A DNA stretch of 64,000 nt from Isoptericola variabilis 225. Lineage in GTDB: Bacteria > Actinomycetota > Actinomycetes > Actinomycetales > Cellulomonadaceae. The notes beneath the pieces were generated by a model that worked only from the letters and a program-made list of their open reading frames with translations, was not told the DNA's origin and searched no databases. The position numbers and the translations under genes are program-made. This document shows, piece after piece, positions 35,495-54,276 of the stretch; the stretch's first letter is position 1, and each line of letters opens with the position of its first letter. The stretch lies in assembly GCF_000215105.1 (NCBI RefSeq), contig NC_015588.1:1426001-1490000 (forward strand), given 5' to 3'.

Positions 35495-36684
35495 CGGGCA
35501 TCACGACCCCGCAGGGCTTCCGGGCCGCCGGCGTCGCCGCGGGCCTGAAGTCCACCGGCGCGCGCGACGTCGCGCTCGTCGTCAACGACGGGCCCCTGCG
35601 CACCGCGGCCGCGGTCCTCACGAGCAACCGGGTGCAGGCCGCGCCCGTGCTGTGGACGCGCCAGGCGGTGTCCGACGGCGCGGCCCGCGCGGTCGTGCTC
35701 AACTCCGGCGGCGCCAACGCCTGCACCGGGCCCGAGGGCTTCGCCGACACCCACCGCACCGCCGAGCACGTCGCGGCCACGCTCTCGGCGTCGGCCGCCA
35801 CGCCCGAGGACGAGGTCGGCGCGGCCGACGTCCTCGTGTGCAGCACCGGGCTCATCGGCGTCCGCCTGCCCATGGACGCGCTGCTGGCCGGCGTCGACGC
35901 CGCGGCCGGCGCGCTCTCGCCCGACGGCGGCGACGCCGCGGCGCACGCGATCATGACGACCGACACGGTCGCCAAGCAGGCCGAGCAGGTTCGCGACGGC
36001 TGGGCCGTGGGCGGCATGGCCAAGGGTGCCGGCATGCTCGCGCCCGGCCTGGCGACGATGCTGAGCGTCGTCACGACCGACGCCGTCGTCGACGCCGCGA
36101 CCGCCGACGCCGCCCTGCGCGCCGCGACGCGCACGACGTTCGACCGCGTGGACTCCGACGGCTGCATGTCGACGAACGACACCGTGATCCTGCTGGCGAG
36201 CGGCGCCTCGGGCGTCACGCCGACGGCCGAGGAGCTCACCGAGGCCGTCACCGCCGTCTGCGCCGACCTCGCGCGCCGGCTCGTCGCCGACGCCGAGGGC
36301 GCCAGCCACGACATCGCGGTGACCGTGACCCACGCCTCCGACGAGGACGCCGCCGTCGCCGTCGCGCGCGCCGTGACCCGCTCCAACCTGTTCAAGGCCG
36401 CGATCTTCGGCAACGACCCCAACTGGGGCCGCGTCGTCGCGGCCGCGGGCACCGTGCCGGAGGACGTCGCCCCGTTCGACCCGCTCGCGATCGACGTGAC
36501 GATCAACGGCGTCCAGGTGTGCCGGGCCGGGGGAGTGGGCGAGCCCCGCGAGCTCGTCGACCTCGCCGCCGGGCGCGAGGTGCGGGTCGAGATCGACCTG
36601 CACGCGGGCGACGCCACGGCGACCGTCTGGACCAACGACCTCACGCACGACTACGTCCACGAGAACAGCGCGTACTCCTCATGA
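35491..36684 (+). CDS. argJ: Glutamate N-acetyltransferase / ornithine acetyltransferase
   Basis: ArgJ transfers the acetyl group from N-acetylornithine to glutamate, closing the acetyl cycle. The bifunctional form also uses acetyl-CoA. The 397-residue precursor is self-cleaved into two chains: the cleavage motif [14 protein letters not shown] (between Ala and the nucleophile Thr) is intact near residue 190. N-terminal [15 protein letters not shown] and C-terminal [11 protein letters not shown] are family marks. Whether it is mono- or bifunctional depends on the presence of argA, not seen here. Start and stop overlap the neighbours by 4 nt. Confidence 0.96.
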   Translation: MTGITTPQGFRAAGVAAGLKSTGARDVALVVNDGPLRTAAAVLTSNRVQAAPVLWTRQAVSDGAARAVVLNSGGANACTGPEGFADTHRTAEHVAATLSASAATPEDEVGAADVLVCSTGLIGVRLPMDALLAGVDAAAGALSPDGGDAAAHAIMTTDTVAKQAEQVRDGWAVGGMAKGAGMLAPGLATMLSVVTTDAVVDAATADAALRAATRTTFDRVDSDGCMSTNDTVILLASGASGVTPTAEELTEAVTAVCADLARRLVADAEGASHDIAVTVTHASDEDAAVAVARAVTRSNLFKAAIFGNDPNWGRVVAAAGTVPEDVAPFDPLAIDVTINGVQVCRAGGVGEPRELVDLAAGREVRVEIDLHAGDATATVWTNDLTHDYVHENSAYSS

Positions 36685-37627
36685 GCACCTCGAACGAGCT
36701 CGACGTCACCGACCTGCGGCCCGAGCAGAAGGCCGAGGTCCTCCTCGAGGCGCTGCCGTGGCTGCAGGAGTTCGCCGGTGCCCTCGTCGTCGTCAAGTAC
36801 GGCGGCAACGCCATGGTCGACGACACCCTCAAGGCCGCCTTCGCGCAGGACATGGTCTTCCTGCGCCAGGTGGGCCTGCGCCCCGTGGTCGTGCACGGCG
36901 GCGGCCCGCAGATCAACGCGATGCTCGACCGGCTCGACATCCGCAGCGAGTTCCGCGGCGGCCTGCGCGTGACCACGCCCGAGGCCATGGACGTCGTGCG
37001 CATGGTCCTCGTCGGTCAGGTCTCGCGCGAGCTCGTCGGGCTCATCAACGCGCACGGCCCGCGCGCCGTCGGCCTCTCGGGCGAGGACGGCGGCCTGTTC
37101 GGCGCCGCACGCCGGCACGCCGTCGTCGACGGCGAGCCGGTCGACGTCGGGCTCGTCGGCGACGTCGTCGAGGTCCACCCGTCCGCCGTCCAGGACCTGC
37201 TCGACGCCGGCCGCATCCCCGTGGTCTCCACGGTCGCGCCCGACGTCGACGACCCCACGCAGGTGCTCAACGTCAACGCGGACACGGCCGCGGCGGCGCT
37301 CGCGGTCGCGCTCGGCGCCAAGAAGCTCATCGTCCTGACCGACGTCGAGGGCCTGTACACGAGCTGGCCCGACCGCTCGTCGCTCGTCGAGAAGATCAGC
37401 GCGTCCGACCTGGCCGCGCTGCTGCCGTCGCTGTCGGCCGGCATGGTGCCCAAGATGGAGGCGTGCCTGCGGGCCGTGCGGGGCGGCGTGCCCCGCGCGA
37501 CCGTCATCGACGGGCGCCAGCCGCACTCGGTGCTGCTCGAGGTGTTCACCACGCGGGGCAACGGGACGATGGTGGTCCCCGACGCGACGCCCGCCGCGAC
37601 CCTGCCGTCCGCGACGGAGGCCCCGGC

Positions 37628-37631
<4 letters not shown>
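36681..37631 (+). CDS. argB: Acetylglutamate kinase
   Basis: ArgB phosphorylates N-acetylglutamate and is normally the arginine-inhibited step. The 316 residues have the amino-acid-kinase fold: [16 protein letters not shown], the glycine loop [48 protein letters not shown] and DVEGLYTSW. The N-terminal helix typical of the arginine-sensitive hexameric form is present ([20 protein letters not shown]), so feedback inhibition is likely. ATGA overlaps on both sides point to coupled translation. Confidence 0.96.
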
Positions 37632-40442
<2,811 letters not shown>

Positions 40443-40492
40443 GCCGGCCTGCCAGACTTGACCCACACCGGAACGCAAGAAAGAGAAGATTC

Positions 40493-43155
<2,663 letters not shown>

Positions 43156-43159
43156 CGGT

Positions 43160-43762
43160 GTGACCGTCCCGCCACCGGTGCTCGACCGGCTGGTGCGGCG
43201 CGTGCACGACGCCGCGCCGCGCCTGCCCGGTCCGGGTGCGCCCGAGCCGTGGCGCCGCACGCGCCTCGTGTGCGTCGACGGGCCGGCCGGGTCGGGCAAG
43301 TCCACGCTCGCGACCCAGCTCGCCGTCGCGTTCGCGTGCCCGGTCGTGCACCTCGACGACCTGTACGAGGGCTGGGAGGCCGGTCCCGACGGGGGCGCGG
43401 CCCGGCTGCGCGAGTGGGTGCTCGAGCCGCTCGCGGCCGGGCGCCCCGGTCGCTACCGGCGCTACGACTGGCACGCCGGCGCGTACGCCGAGGAGCACGT
43501 CGTGGAGCGCGCCCCCGTGCTCGTCGTCGAGGGGTGCGGCGCGGCGGCGCGCCAGGTCGACCCCTGGGCGTCGCTGCGGGTCTGGGTCGAGGCCGACGAC
43601 ACCGAGCGGCTGCGCCGCGGGCTCGCGCGCGACGGCGAGGCGGCGCGCGGCCACTGGCTGCGGTGGATGGCCGACGAGGCCGCCCACTACGCTCGCGAGC
43701 AGACCAGGGCCCGGGCCGACGTCCACCTGGACGGGTTCGGCGAGGAGGTGAGTGCGTGGTGA
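43160..43762 (+). CDS. P-loop kinase-like protein (uridine-kinase-like fold)
   Basis: The 200-residue protein begins with a helix, then a clear Walker A motif (VCVDGPAGSGKSTLATQL). It continues with VVHLDDLYEGWE, in the place of the substrate-binding DD(F/L)Y region of uridine and pantothenate kinase-like enzymes. The VLVVEGCGAAARQ strand is also typical, and the RLRRGLARDGEAARGHWLRW lid region is Arg-rich. The substrate is unknown. GTG start 4 bp after argH; its stop overlaps the glycosylase start by 4 nt (GTGA), tying it to the mpg gene. Confidence 0.75.
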   Translation: MTVPPPVLDRLVRRVHDAAPRLPGPGAPEPWRRTRLVCVDGPAGSGKSTLATQLAVAFACPVVHLDDLYEGWEAGPDGGAARLREWVLEPLAAGRPGRYRRYDWHAGAYAEEHVVERAPVLVVEGCGAAARQVDPWASLRVWVEADDTERLRRGLARDGEAARGHWLRWMADEAAHYAREQTRARADVHLDGFGEEVSAW

Positions 43763-44427
43763 GCGCCGCGGTCCCCGAGGAGACGCCCACGCCCTGGCAG
43801 GTCCCGGGCCGCGCCTGGTACGTCCGCGACGTGCACGACGTCGCCCGCGACCTGCTCGGCGCGTACGTCACGCGCCGCACCGCCCAGGGCGACGTCACGC
43901 TGCGCCTGACCGAGGTCGAGGCCTACGCCGGCGCGGTCGACCCGGCGTCGCACGCCTACCGCGGCCGCACCGAGCGCAACAGGTCGATGTTCGGCGAGCC
44001 CGGGCGGCTCTACGTCTACCGCCACCTCGGCCTGCACCACTGCGTCAACGTCGTGTGCGGACCGCCCGGCACGGCCTCGGCCGTGCTGCTGCGCGCCGGC
44101 GAGGTCGTCGACGGCGTCGAGCTCGCGCGCGGCCGGCGCACCGCGAGCGGCCGGTGCGACTCCGACCGCCAGATCGCGCGCGGCCCCGCGCGGCTCACCG
44201 TCGCGCTCGCGATCGACCGGGACGACGACGGCGCCGACGTCACCGACGTCGCGGGGGCCGTCGTCGTGCACCTGCCGGTCGCCCCGCTGCTGCGCACGAT
44301 CGCGCAGGGGCCGCGCGTCGGCGTGAGCGGGCCCGGCGCGAGCGCCGAGGAGTACCCGTGGCGCTACTGGCTCGTCGGCGAGCCGACCGTCTCGGCGTAC
44401 CGGCCGGTGGCCCGCCGGGTGCGCTGA
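43759..44427 (+). CDS. mpg: DNA-3-methyladenine glycosylase (AAG/MPG family)
   Basis: The 222-residue enzyme removes alkylated purines from DNA to start base-excision repair. MPG family marks: RDLLGAYVTRR, LRLTEVEAYAGAVDPASHAY (with the catalytic Glu), RTERNRSMFGEPGRLYVYRH, and HHCVNVVC, with AVLLRAGEV and the C-terminal YPWRYWLVGEPTVS. It corresponds to Rv1688-type mpg just before tyrS in mycobacteria. GTG at 43759 is chosen because of the GTGA overlap with the preceding stop. Confidence 0.92.
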   Translation: MSAAVPEETPTPWQVPGRAWYVRDVHDVARDLLGAYVTRRTAQGDVTLRLTEVEAYAGAVDPASHAYRGRTERNRSMFGEPGRLYVYRHLGLHHCVNVVCGPPGTASAVLLRAGEVVDGVELARGRRTASGRCDSDRQIARGPARLTVALAIDRDDDGADVTDVAGAVVVHLPVAPLLRTIAQGPRVGVSGPGASAEEYPWRYWLVGEPTVSAYRPVARRVR

Positions 44428-44477
44428 GGCGCGGAGCACCGGTCCGGCCGGCGTGCGCCGTCGGGCAGACTAGGACG

Positions 44478-44497
44478 CGCGGCCCGTCCGGGCCGCG
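44478..44497 (+). terminator. Hairpin between mpg and tyrS
   Basis: CGCGGCCC and GGGCCGCG form a perfect 8-bp stem with a GTCC loop, 27 nt before the tyrS start. It could be a weak terminator for mpg or part of the tyrS leader. No T-tract follows and no T-box elements are visible. Confidence 0.35.
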
Positions 44498-44524
44498 ACG
44501 CGACCCACGCGAGGGAGTACCACG

Positions 44525-45784
44525 GTGACCGACGTTCTCGACGAGCTGCACTGGCGAGGCCTGGTGGCGCAGACCACCGACGAGGCCGCGCTGCGCGACG
44601 CGCTCTCGGAGGGCCCGGTCACCTATTACGCGGGCTTCGACCCGACCGCCCAGAGCCTGCACGTCGGCCACCTCGTCCAGCTGCTCAACATGCGGCGCGT
44701 CCAGATGGCCGGGCACAAGCCGCTCGCGCTCGTCGGCGGGGCCACCGGTCTCATCGGCGACCCCCGCCCGACGACCGAGCGGTCGATGCAGTCGCGCGAC
44801 GTCGTCGCGGGCTGGGTCGAGCGCATCCGGGCCCAGATCGAGCCGTTCCTCGACTTCGAGGGCCCGTACGCGGCGCGCATGGTCAACAACCTGGACTGGA
44901 CCGGCGAGATGTCGGCGATCGACTTCCTGCGCGACGTCGGCAAGCACTTCCGGGTCGGCACGATGATCTCGAAGGACATCGTGGCGCGCCGCCTGCGCTC
45001 GGACGAGGGCATCAGCTACACCGAGTTCAGCTACCAGGTCCTGCAGGGCATGGACTTCCGCGAGTTGTACACGCGGTTCGGCTGCACGCTGCAGATGGGC
45101 GGCAACGACCAGTGGGGCAACCTGCTGGCCGGCGTCGAGCTCATCCGCAAGACCGAGGGCGTCGCGGCCCACGCGCTGACGTCGCCGCTCATCACCAAGG
45201 CGGACGGCTCGAAGATGGGCAAGTCGGAGGGCGGGGCGGTCTGGCTCGACCCCGAGCTCACGAGCCCGTACGCCTTCTACCAGTTCTGGCTCAACACCGC
45301 CGACGCCGACGTGGTGCGGTACCTCAAGGTGTTCACGTTCCGCACGCGCGACGAGATCGCCGAGCTCGAGCAGGCGGTCGCAGAGCGCCCGTTCGCCCGC
45401 GAGGCGCAGCGCACGCTCGCGTCGGACGTGACGACGCTCGTCCACGGCCAGGGCGCGACCGACGCCGTCATCGCGGCGAGCCAGGCGCTCTTCGGACGGG
45501 GCGACCTCGGCTCGCTCGACGCCCGCACGCTCGGCGCGGCGGTCGCGGAGCTGCCGCGGACGACGGCGAAGGCCGGCGACCTCGTCGTCGACGCGTTCGT
45601 CGGCTCGGGCCTCGTCGCCTCGAAGGCGGCGGCGCGGCGCGCGATCGCCGAGGGGGGCGCGTACGTGAACAACGTCAAGGTCACCTCGGAGGAGCAGGTC
45701 CTCGAGCCCGACGACCTGCTGCACGGCCGCTACGCCGTGCTGCGCCGCGGGAAGAAGACGCTCGCGGTGGCCGTCGCCGAGTGA
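44525..45784 (+). CDS. tyrS: Tyrosine-tRNA ligase
   Basis: TyrS charges tRNA-Tyr. The 419-residue class I synthetase shows the tyrosine pocket YYAGFDPTAQSLHVGHLVQL with the HIGH-type HVGH, QMGGNDQWGN, and the KMSKS-type KMGKS in DGSKMGKSEGG. A C-terminal S4 domain binds tRNA (GLVASKAAARRAIAEGGAYV). The GTG start is preceded by GAGGGAG. A long hairpin terminator follows 12 bp after the stop, so it ends its transcription unit just before the rrn operon. Confidence 0.97.
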   Translation: MTDVLDELHWRGLVAQTTDEAALRDALSEGPVTYYAGFDPTAQSLHVGHLVQLLNMRRVQMAGHKPLALVGGATGLIGDPRPTTERSMQSRDVVAGWVERIRAQIEPFLDFEGPYAARMVNNLDWTGEMSAIDFLRDVGKHFRVGTMISKDIVARRLRSDEGISYTEFSYQVLQGMDFRELYTRFGCTLQMGGNDQWGNLLAGVELIRKTEGVAAHALTSPLITKADGSKMGKSEGGAVWLDPELTSPYAFYQFWLNTADADVVRYLKVFTFRTRDEIAELEQAVAERPFAREAQRTLASDVTTLVHGQGATDAVIAASQALFGRGDLGSLDARTLGAAVAELPRTTAKAGDLVVDAFVGSGLVASKAAARRAIAEGGAYVNNVKVTSEEQVLEPDDLLHGRYAVLRRGKKTLAVAVAE

Positions 45785-45796
45785 CGGGCCATCGCC

Positions 45797-45841
45797 GACG
45801 CCGCAGGACCCCGGTGCGCCGCGCTGGGGTCCTGCGGCGTC
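45797..45841 (+). terminator. Strong hairpin terminator after tyrS
   Basis: A perfect 16-bp stem (45797-45812 with 45826-45841, starting GACGCCGCAGGACCCC) with a 13-nt loop starts 12 bp after the tyrS stop. It separates tyrS from the rRNA promoters. No T-tract follows, which is normal in this group. Confidence 0.8.
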
Positions 45842-45873
45842 TCCGGCCCGAAAACACCGCCTGACCTGCGGAG

Positions 45874-45903
45874 TTGTGCGCCCGGCGAGCGTGTGTGTAA
45901 TGT
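45874..45903 (+). promoter_or_regulatory. rrn promoter, upstream copy (P1)
   Basis: TTGTGC (45874-45879) and TAATGT (45898-45903) are separated by 18 bp. This is the first promoter-like pair after the tyrS terminator and would give a long rRNA leader. Confidence 0.45.
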
Positions 45904-46063
45904 TCTCGTCGTTCAGCCGGCAGGGAGGAACGGACACCGAGGAGACAGCCGCGAGGCTGGGTACCGGTGGTCGGTCCCGCCGCGAACCACCCCCCGGATC
46001 TCGACACCGAGGACGTCTCGTGCGCCCTCGGTCGGGGAGCTCACGACCTCGTTCGGACGGCTT

Positions 46064-46092
46064 TTGACGCCGGGCGGGGGAGCGGGTAAGTT
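46064..46092 (+). promoter_or_regulatory. rrn main promoter (P2)
   Basis: TTGACG (46064-46069) and TAAGTT (46087-46092) are separated by exactly 17 bp, close to the housekeeping sigma consensus. The predicted start is about 46100, some 250 nt before mature 16S rRNA. This is the best promoter in the window. Confidence 0.75.
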
Positions 46093-46155
46093 TGGGAGTC
46101 CGCCCCGGACGGGGTCGGAGCCTTGGGGGGTTTCGGCCTGGATGGTGTGCGTCGG

Positions 46156-46180
46156 TTGTTTGAGAACTCAACAGTGTGCT
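46156..46180 (+). promoter_or_regulatory. rrn antitermination region (boxA-like)
   Basis: TTGTTTGAGAACTCAACAGT and the following GTGCT match the leader element that precedes 16S rRNA in many actinobacteria and contains the NusB/S10 boxA. A related copy (TTGAGAACTGCACAGTGG) lies in the 16S-23S spacer at 48248-48265. It keeps rRNA transcription from terminating early. Confidence 0.65.
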
Positions 46181-46350
46181 TGATAGTCAATGCCAAGTAT
46201 TTTTGAACCCTGTCCGGGTTGCCGCGCCTTTTGGGTGTGGTGGTCTGGTGGGATTCCTTTGGATGGACTGAGCTAGTGATAGTTTGGTCTGGCCAGTATC
46301 GATCAAGCGCCCGGTCGTGCCTTTGTGGTGCGTGGGTGTTTGTTTTCTCT

Positions 46351-51502
<5,152 letters not shown>

Positions 51503-51616
51503 ACCCACTCCTTCAATGCACGCGTCCACTGTGCGGTTCCCGAGCAACGGGCACCACCCCCACCACCACACCACCAGGTGCGGCGGCACCGGGGGCACCC
51601 CGAACAGCTCCATACA

Positions 51617-51735
51617 GTTACGGCGGTCATAGCGAAGGGGAAACGCCCGGTCCCATTCCGAACCCGGAAGCTCAGCCCTTCAGCGCCGATGGTACTGCCC
51701 CCGCCAGGGGGTGGGAGAGTAGGACGCCGCCGGAC
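51617..51735 (+). rRNA. rrf: 5S ribosomal RNA
   Basis: About 119 nt starting GTTACGGCGGTCATAGCGAA, with the conserved CGCCCGGTCCCATTCCGAAC loop and GGGTGGGAGAGTAGGACGCC near the end. It follows 23S by 114 bp and precedes a strong terminator, completing the rrn operon. Ends are estimated from the helix I pairing. Confidence 0.95.
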
Positions 51736-51744
51736 ACCCTTTCA

Positions 51745-51778
51745 CGAAGGCCCCGCACCACCCGGTGCGGGGCCTTCG
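51745..51778 (+). terminator. rrn operon terminator
   Basis: A perfect 15-bp stem (CGAAGGCCCCGCACC / GGTGCGGGGCCTTCG) with loop ACCC starts 10 bp after 5S rRNA and is followed by CTGTTTCTC. It is the expected end of the rRNA transcript. Confidence 0.9.
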
Positions 51779-51870
51779 CTGTTTCTCACACCGTCCACGG
51801 AGGACCCGGCACAGGTCTGACCGCGGTGCCGTGGGAGAATGGGCGGCGCATCTGCCAGGAAGGGAACACC

Positions 51871-53010
51871 GTGAACGATTCGCCCCGTGACCAGGGACGG
51901 GACCGCCCGCAGCGGGACGGTCAGCGTCGCGCCGGCGGGCGCCCGCAGGGACCGCAGCGCGACGGCGACCGGAGGTTCGGCGGTCCTCGCCGCGACGGCG
52001 AGCGTCGTGAGGGCGAGCGTCGTACGGGTGGTCCGCGTCGTGACGACGAGCGCCGCACCGACGCTCCGCGGGGTCCGCGACGTGACGAGGAGCGTCGCAC
52101 CGGTGGCCCCCGGGGTCCGCGTCGTGACGACGAGCGTCGCACCGGTGGGCCTCGCGGCCCGCGTCGCGACGGTGACCGGCGCACCGGCGGTCCTCGTCGG
52201 GACGGACAGCAGCGGCCGCCGCGCGAGGAGCGCACCCCGCGCATCCCGGAGCCCGAGATCGCCGAGGACGTCACGCTGTCCCAGCTGAGCAAGGAGGCTC
52301 GTGCGCGGCTGCGCGGGCTCTCGAAGGACAACGCGGAGCGTGTGGGCCTGCACCTGGTCATGGCCGGGCGGCTGCTCGACGTCGACCCCGAGCGCGCCTA
52401 CGAGCACGCCCAGGCGGCCGTCCGCCGTGGCGGCCGCATCGACGTCGTCCGCGAGGCCGCGGGCCTGGCTGCCTACCGGACGGGGCGTTACGCCGAGGCG
52501 CTGCGCGAGCTGCGCACCGTGCGCCGGCTCAGCGGGTCGTCCGAGCACCTGCCGCTCATGGCCGACGCCGAGCGTGGTCTCGGCCGGCCCGAGCGCGCGA
52601 TCGCGCTGGCGGCGAGCGAGGAGGCGCGGACGCTCGACGCCACGGGGCGCACCGAGCTCGCGATCGTCGTCTCCGGTGCGCGGTCCGACCTGGGCGAGCA
52701 CGACGCCGCCATCGCCGTCCTCGACAAGATCCCGGCCGCCGAGCGGCAGGGTGACCTCGGGCTGCGGGTGCTGCAGGCCAAGGCGGTCGCGCTCGAGGCC
52801 GCCGGCCGCGTCGCCGAGGCCGAGGAGCTCCTCGCCGGCGTCGACCCCGCCGAGCTCGAGCGTGTCTCCGGAGTCTCGCCGGTCGACGACGACGTCGTCG
52901 TGTACGACGTCTACGACGAGGACGCCGACCTCGAGGACGAGGCTGAGGACGCCGCTGCCGATGACGCCGCCGCCGATGACGCCGCCGCTGCCGAGGAGGA
53001 GACGGAGTGA
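51871..53010 (+). CDS. TPR-type protein with Arg/Gly/Asp-rich tandem-repeat N-terminus
   Basis: The 379-residue protein has two halves. Residues 1-125 are an Arg/Gly/Asp/Pro-rich disordered region with four 14-residue repeats of PRRDDERRTGGPRG type. Residues 140-340 form helical TPR-like pairs (ERAYEHAQAAVRRGGRIDVV, AAYRTGRYAEALRELRTV, AVALEAAGRVAEAEELLAGV). An acidic Asp/Glu/Ala tail follows. It sits at the place of the mycobacterial Rv1691-type TPR gene. The RGG-like part suggests RNA or ribosome binding, which is inference. GTG at 51871 is preferred over an upstream ATG because of AGGAAGGGA before it. Coupled by a GTGA overlap to the HAD gene. Confidence 0.85.
   Translation: MNDSPRDQGRDRPQRDGQRRAGGRPQGPQRDGDRRFGGPRRDGERREGERRTGGPRRDDERRTDAPRGPRRDEERRTGGPRGPRRDDERRTGGPRGPRRDGDRRTGGPRRDGQQRPPREERTPRIPEPEIAEDVTLSQLSKEARARLRGLSKDNAERVGLHLVMAGRLLDVDPERAYEHAQAAVRRGGRIDVVREAAGLAAYRTGRYAEALRELRTVRRLSGSSEHLPLMADAERGLGRPERAIALAASEEARTLDATGRTELAIVVSGARSDLGEHDAAIAVLDKIPAAERQGDLGLRVLQAKAVALEAAGRVAEAEELLAGVDPAELERVSGVSPVDDDVVVYDVYDEDADLEDEAEDAAADDAAADDAAAAEEETE
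52033..52200 (+). repeat. Four in-frame 42-bp repeats in the TPR gene
   Basis: Residues 55-110 consist of four 14-residue units of the PRRDDERRTGGPRG type ([56 protein letters not shown]). More diverged units (RRDGERREGERRTGG) precede them. The unit is 42 bp, so copy changes keep the frame. DNA of the units is very similar (CGTCGTGACGACGAGCG). Confidence 0.9.
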
Positions 53011-54020
53011 GGGCCACGCTGCGCGCCTCGGACCGTCCGCTGGCCGAGGAGTTCGACCTCGCGCTCGTCGACCTGGACGGCGTCGCGTACCGGGGCCACC
53101 TGCCGATCGAGCACGCCGCCGAGAGCCTCGGCGCGGCGCGCGCCGCGGGGATGCGCCTGGTGTTCGTCACCAACAACGCCTCCCGCGAGCCCGAGGACGT
53201 CGCGGGCCAGCTCACCGGACTGGACATCCCGGCGTCGCCCGAGGAGGTCATGACGGCGGCCCAGGCGTGCGCGGCGCTGCTGCGCACGCGCCTCGAGCCC
53301 GGCGCGCGCGTGCTCGTCGTCGGCGGTCGCGGGCTCGTGACCGCGGTGGAGGCGCAGGGCTTCGAGGTCGTGACCTCCGCCGACGACCGGCCCGACGCGG
53401 TCGCCCAGGGGTACGCGCCCGAGGTGGCGTGGCCCCAGCTCGCCGAGGCGGCGTACGCGGTCGAGGCCGGCGCGTGGCACGTGGCGAGCAACCTCGACCT
53501 GTCGCTTCCCACGGCGCGCGGGTTCGCGCCCGGCAACGGTGCCCTGGTGGGTGCCGTGGTCGCGGCCACGGGCGTCACCCCCGACAGCGCGGGCAAGCCG
53601 TCGCCCACGATGTACCGGCTCGCGGTGGAGCGGGTCGGCGCCCGGCGCCCGCTCGTCGTCGGCGACCGCCTCGACACGGACCTCGCCGGCGCTCGCGCCG
53701 GCAGCTACCCCGGCCTGCACGTCCTGACCGGGGTGTCGAGCGCACGCGACGCCGTCCTCGCCGAGCCCGGGCTCCGCCCCGACTTCGTCGGCGCGGACCT
53801 GCGGGCCCTGCACGAGGTGCACCCCGTCCCGGTCGAGGGACCGGACGGCTGGTGGGAGTGCCGGGGCCGCGCGGCGCGCGTCGTCGACGGCACGCTGGAG
53901 CTCGACCGCGAGGGGCAGCACGGGATCGACGTCGTGCGCGCCGCGTGCGCCGCGGCCTGGGCCGCGGTCGATGAGGGCACGGCTCTCGACCCGGACCGCG
54001 TCCCCGAGCTCTCCGCCTGA
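53007..54020 (+). CDS. HAD-IIA family phosphatase (NagD/PgpP-like)
   Basis: The 337-residue protein is a HAD-superfamily subclass IIA hydrolase: motif I VDLDGVAYRG (nucleophile and acid Asp), motif II VFVTNNASRE, motif III around GKPSPTMYRLAVE and motif IV VVGDRLDTDLAGARA. A C2-type cap lies between motifs II and III. The mycobacterial ortholog position (Rv1692) encodes a glycerol-3-phosphate phosphatase involved in lipid polar-head recycling; the same role here is possible but not shown. GTG start overlaps the TPR gene by 4 nt. Confidence 0.88.
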   Translation: MRATLRASDRPLAEEFDLALVDLDGVAYRGHLPIEHAAESLGAARAAGMRLVFVTNNASREPEDVAGQLTGLDIPASPEEVMTAAQACAALLRTRLEPGARVLVVGGRGLVTAVEAQGFEVVTSADDRPDAVAQGYAPEVAWPQLAEAAYAVEAGAWHVASNLDLSLPTARGFAPGNGALVGAVVAATGVTPDSAGKPSPTMYRLAVERVGARRPLVVGDRLDTDLAGARAGSYPGLHVLTGVSSARDAVLAEPGLRPDFVGADLRALHEVHPVPVEGPDGWWECRGRAARVVDGTLELDREGQHGIDVVRAACAAAWAAVDEGTALDPDRVPELSA

Positions 54021-54102
54021 CGTCGTCCGCGCCTGTGCGCCGCCGCCGGAGCGTGGGTGGCACCGGGTAGCGTTGAGCCGGCGAGAACCGAGGGGAGGCA
54101 CC

Positions 54103-54276
54103 ATGTCGCTGGACGCTGGGACCGGCGGGACGGCACGAGAGCCGCTCGCCCCGCTGGAGGGCCTCGACGGCCTGCCCGTGCACGACCACGTCTCCCGGTT
54201 CGAGGCCGTCCACGGGGCGCTCGTCGCACGGCTCGAGGGTGCCGACGGGTCTGCGACGGGCGAGGCGGAGGCCTGA
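54103..54276 (+). CDS. Small conserved-position protein of unknown function
   Basis: This 57-residue, acidic, soluble protein (LAPLEGLDGLPVHDHVSRFE, AVHGALVARLEGA) has no recognisable domain. It is likely real: GGGGAGG lies 5 nt before the ATG, and its stop overlaps the tlyA start by 1 nt. A similarly small gene occupies the same position in mycobacteria (Rv1693). The VHDHVSRFEAVHGAL helix recalls short proteins with a single amphipathic helix. The function is unknown. Confidence 0.75.
   Translation: MSLDAGTGGTAREPLAPLEGLDGLPVHDHVSRFEAVHGALVARLEGADGSATGEAEA

Noticed and set aside
40443..40492. Second ARG box or promoter before argG
   Set aside because: TTGACC is present but no -10 hexamer at the right distance and no TGCATA half-sites are seen.
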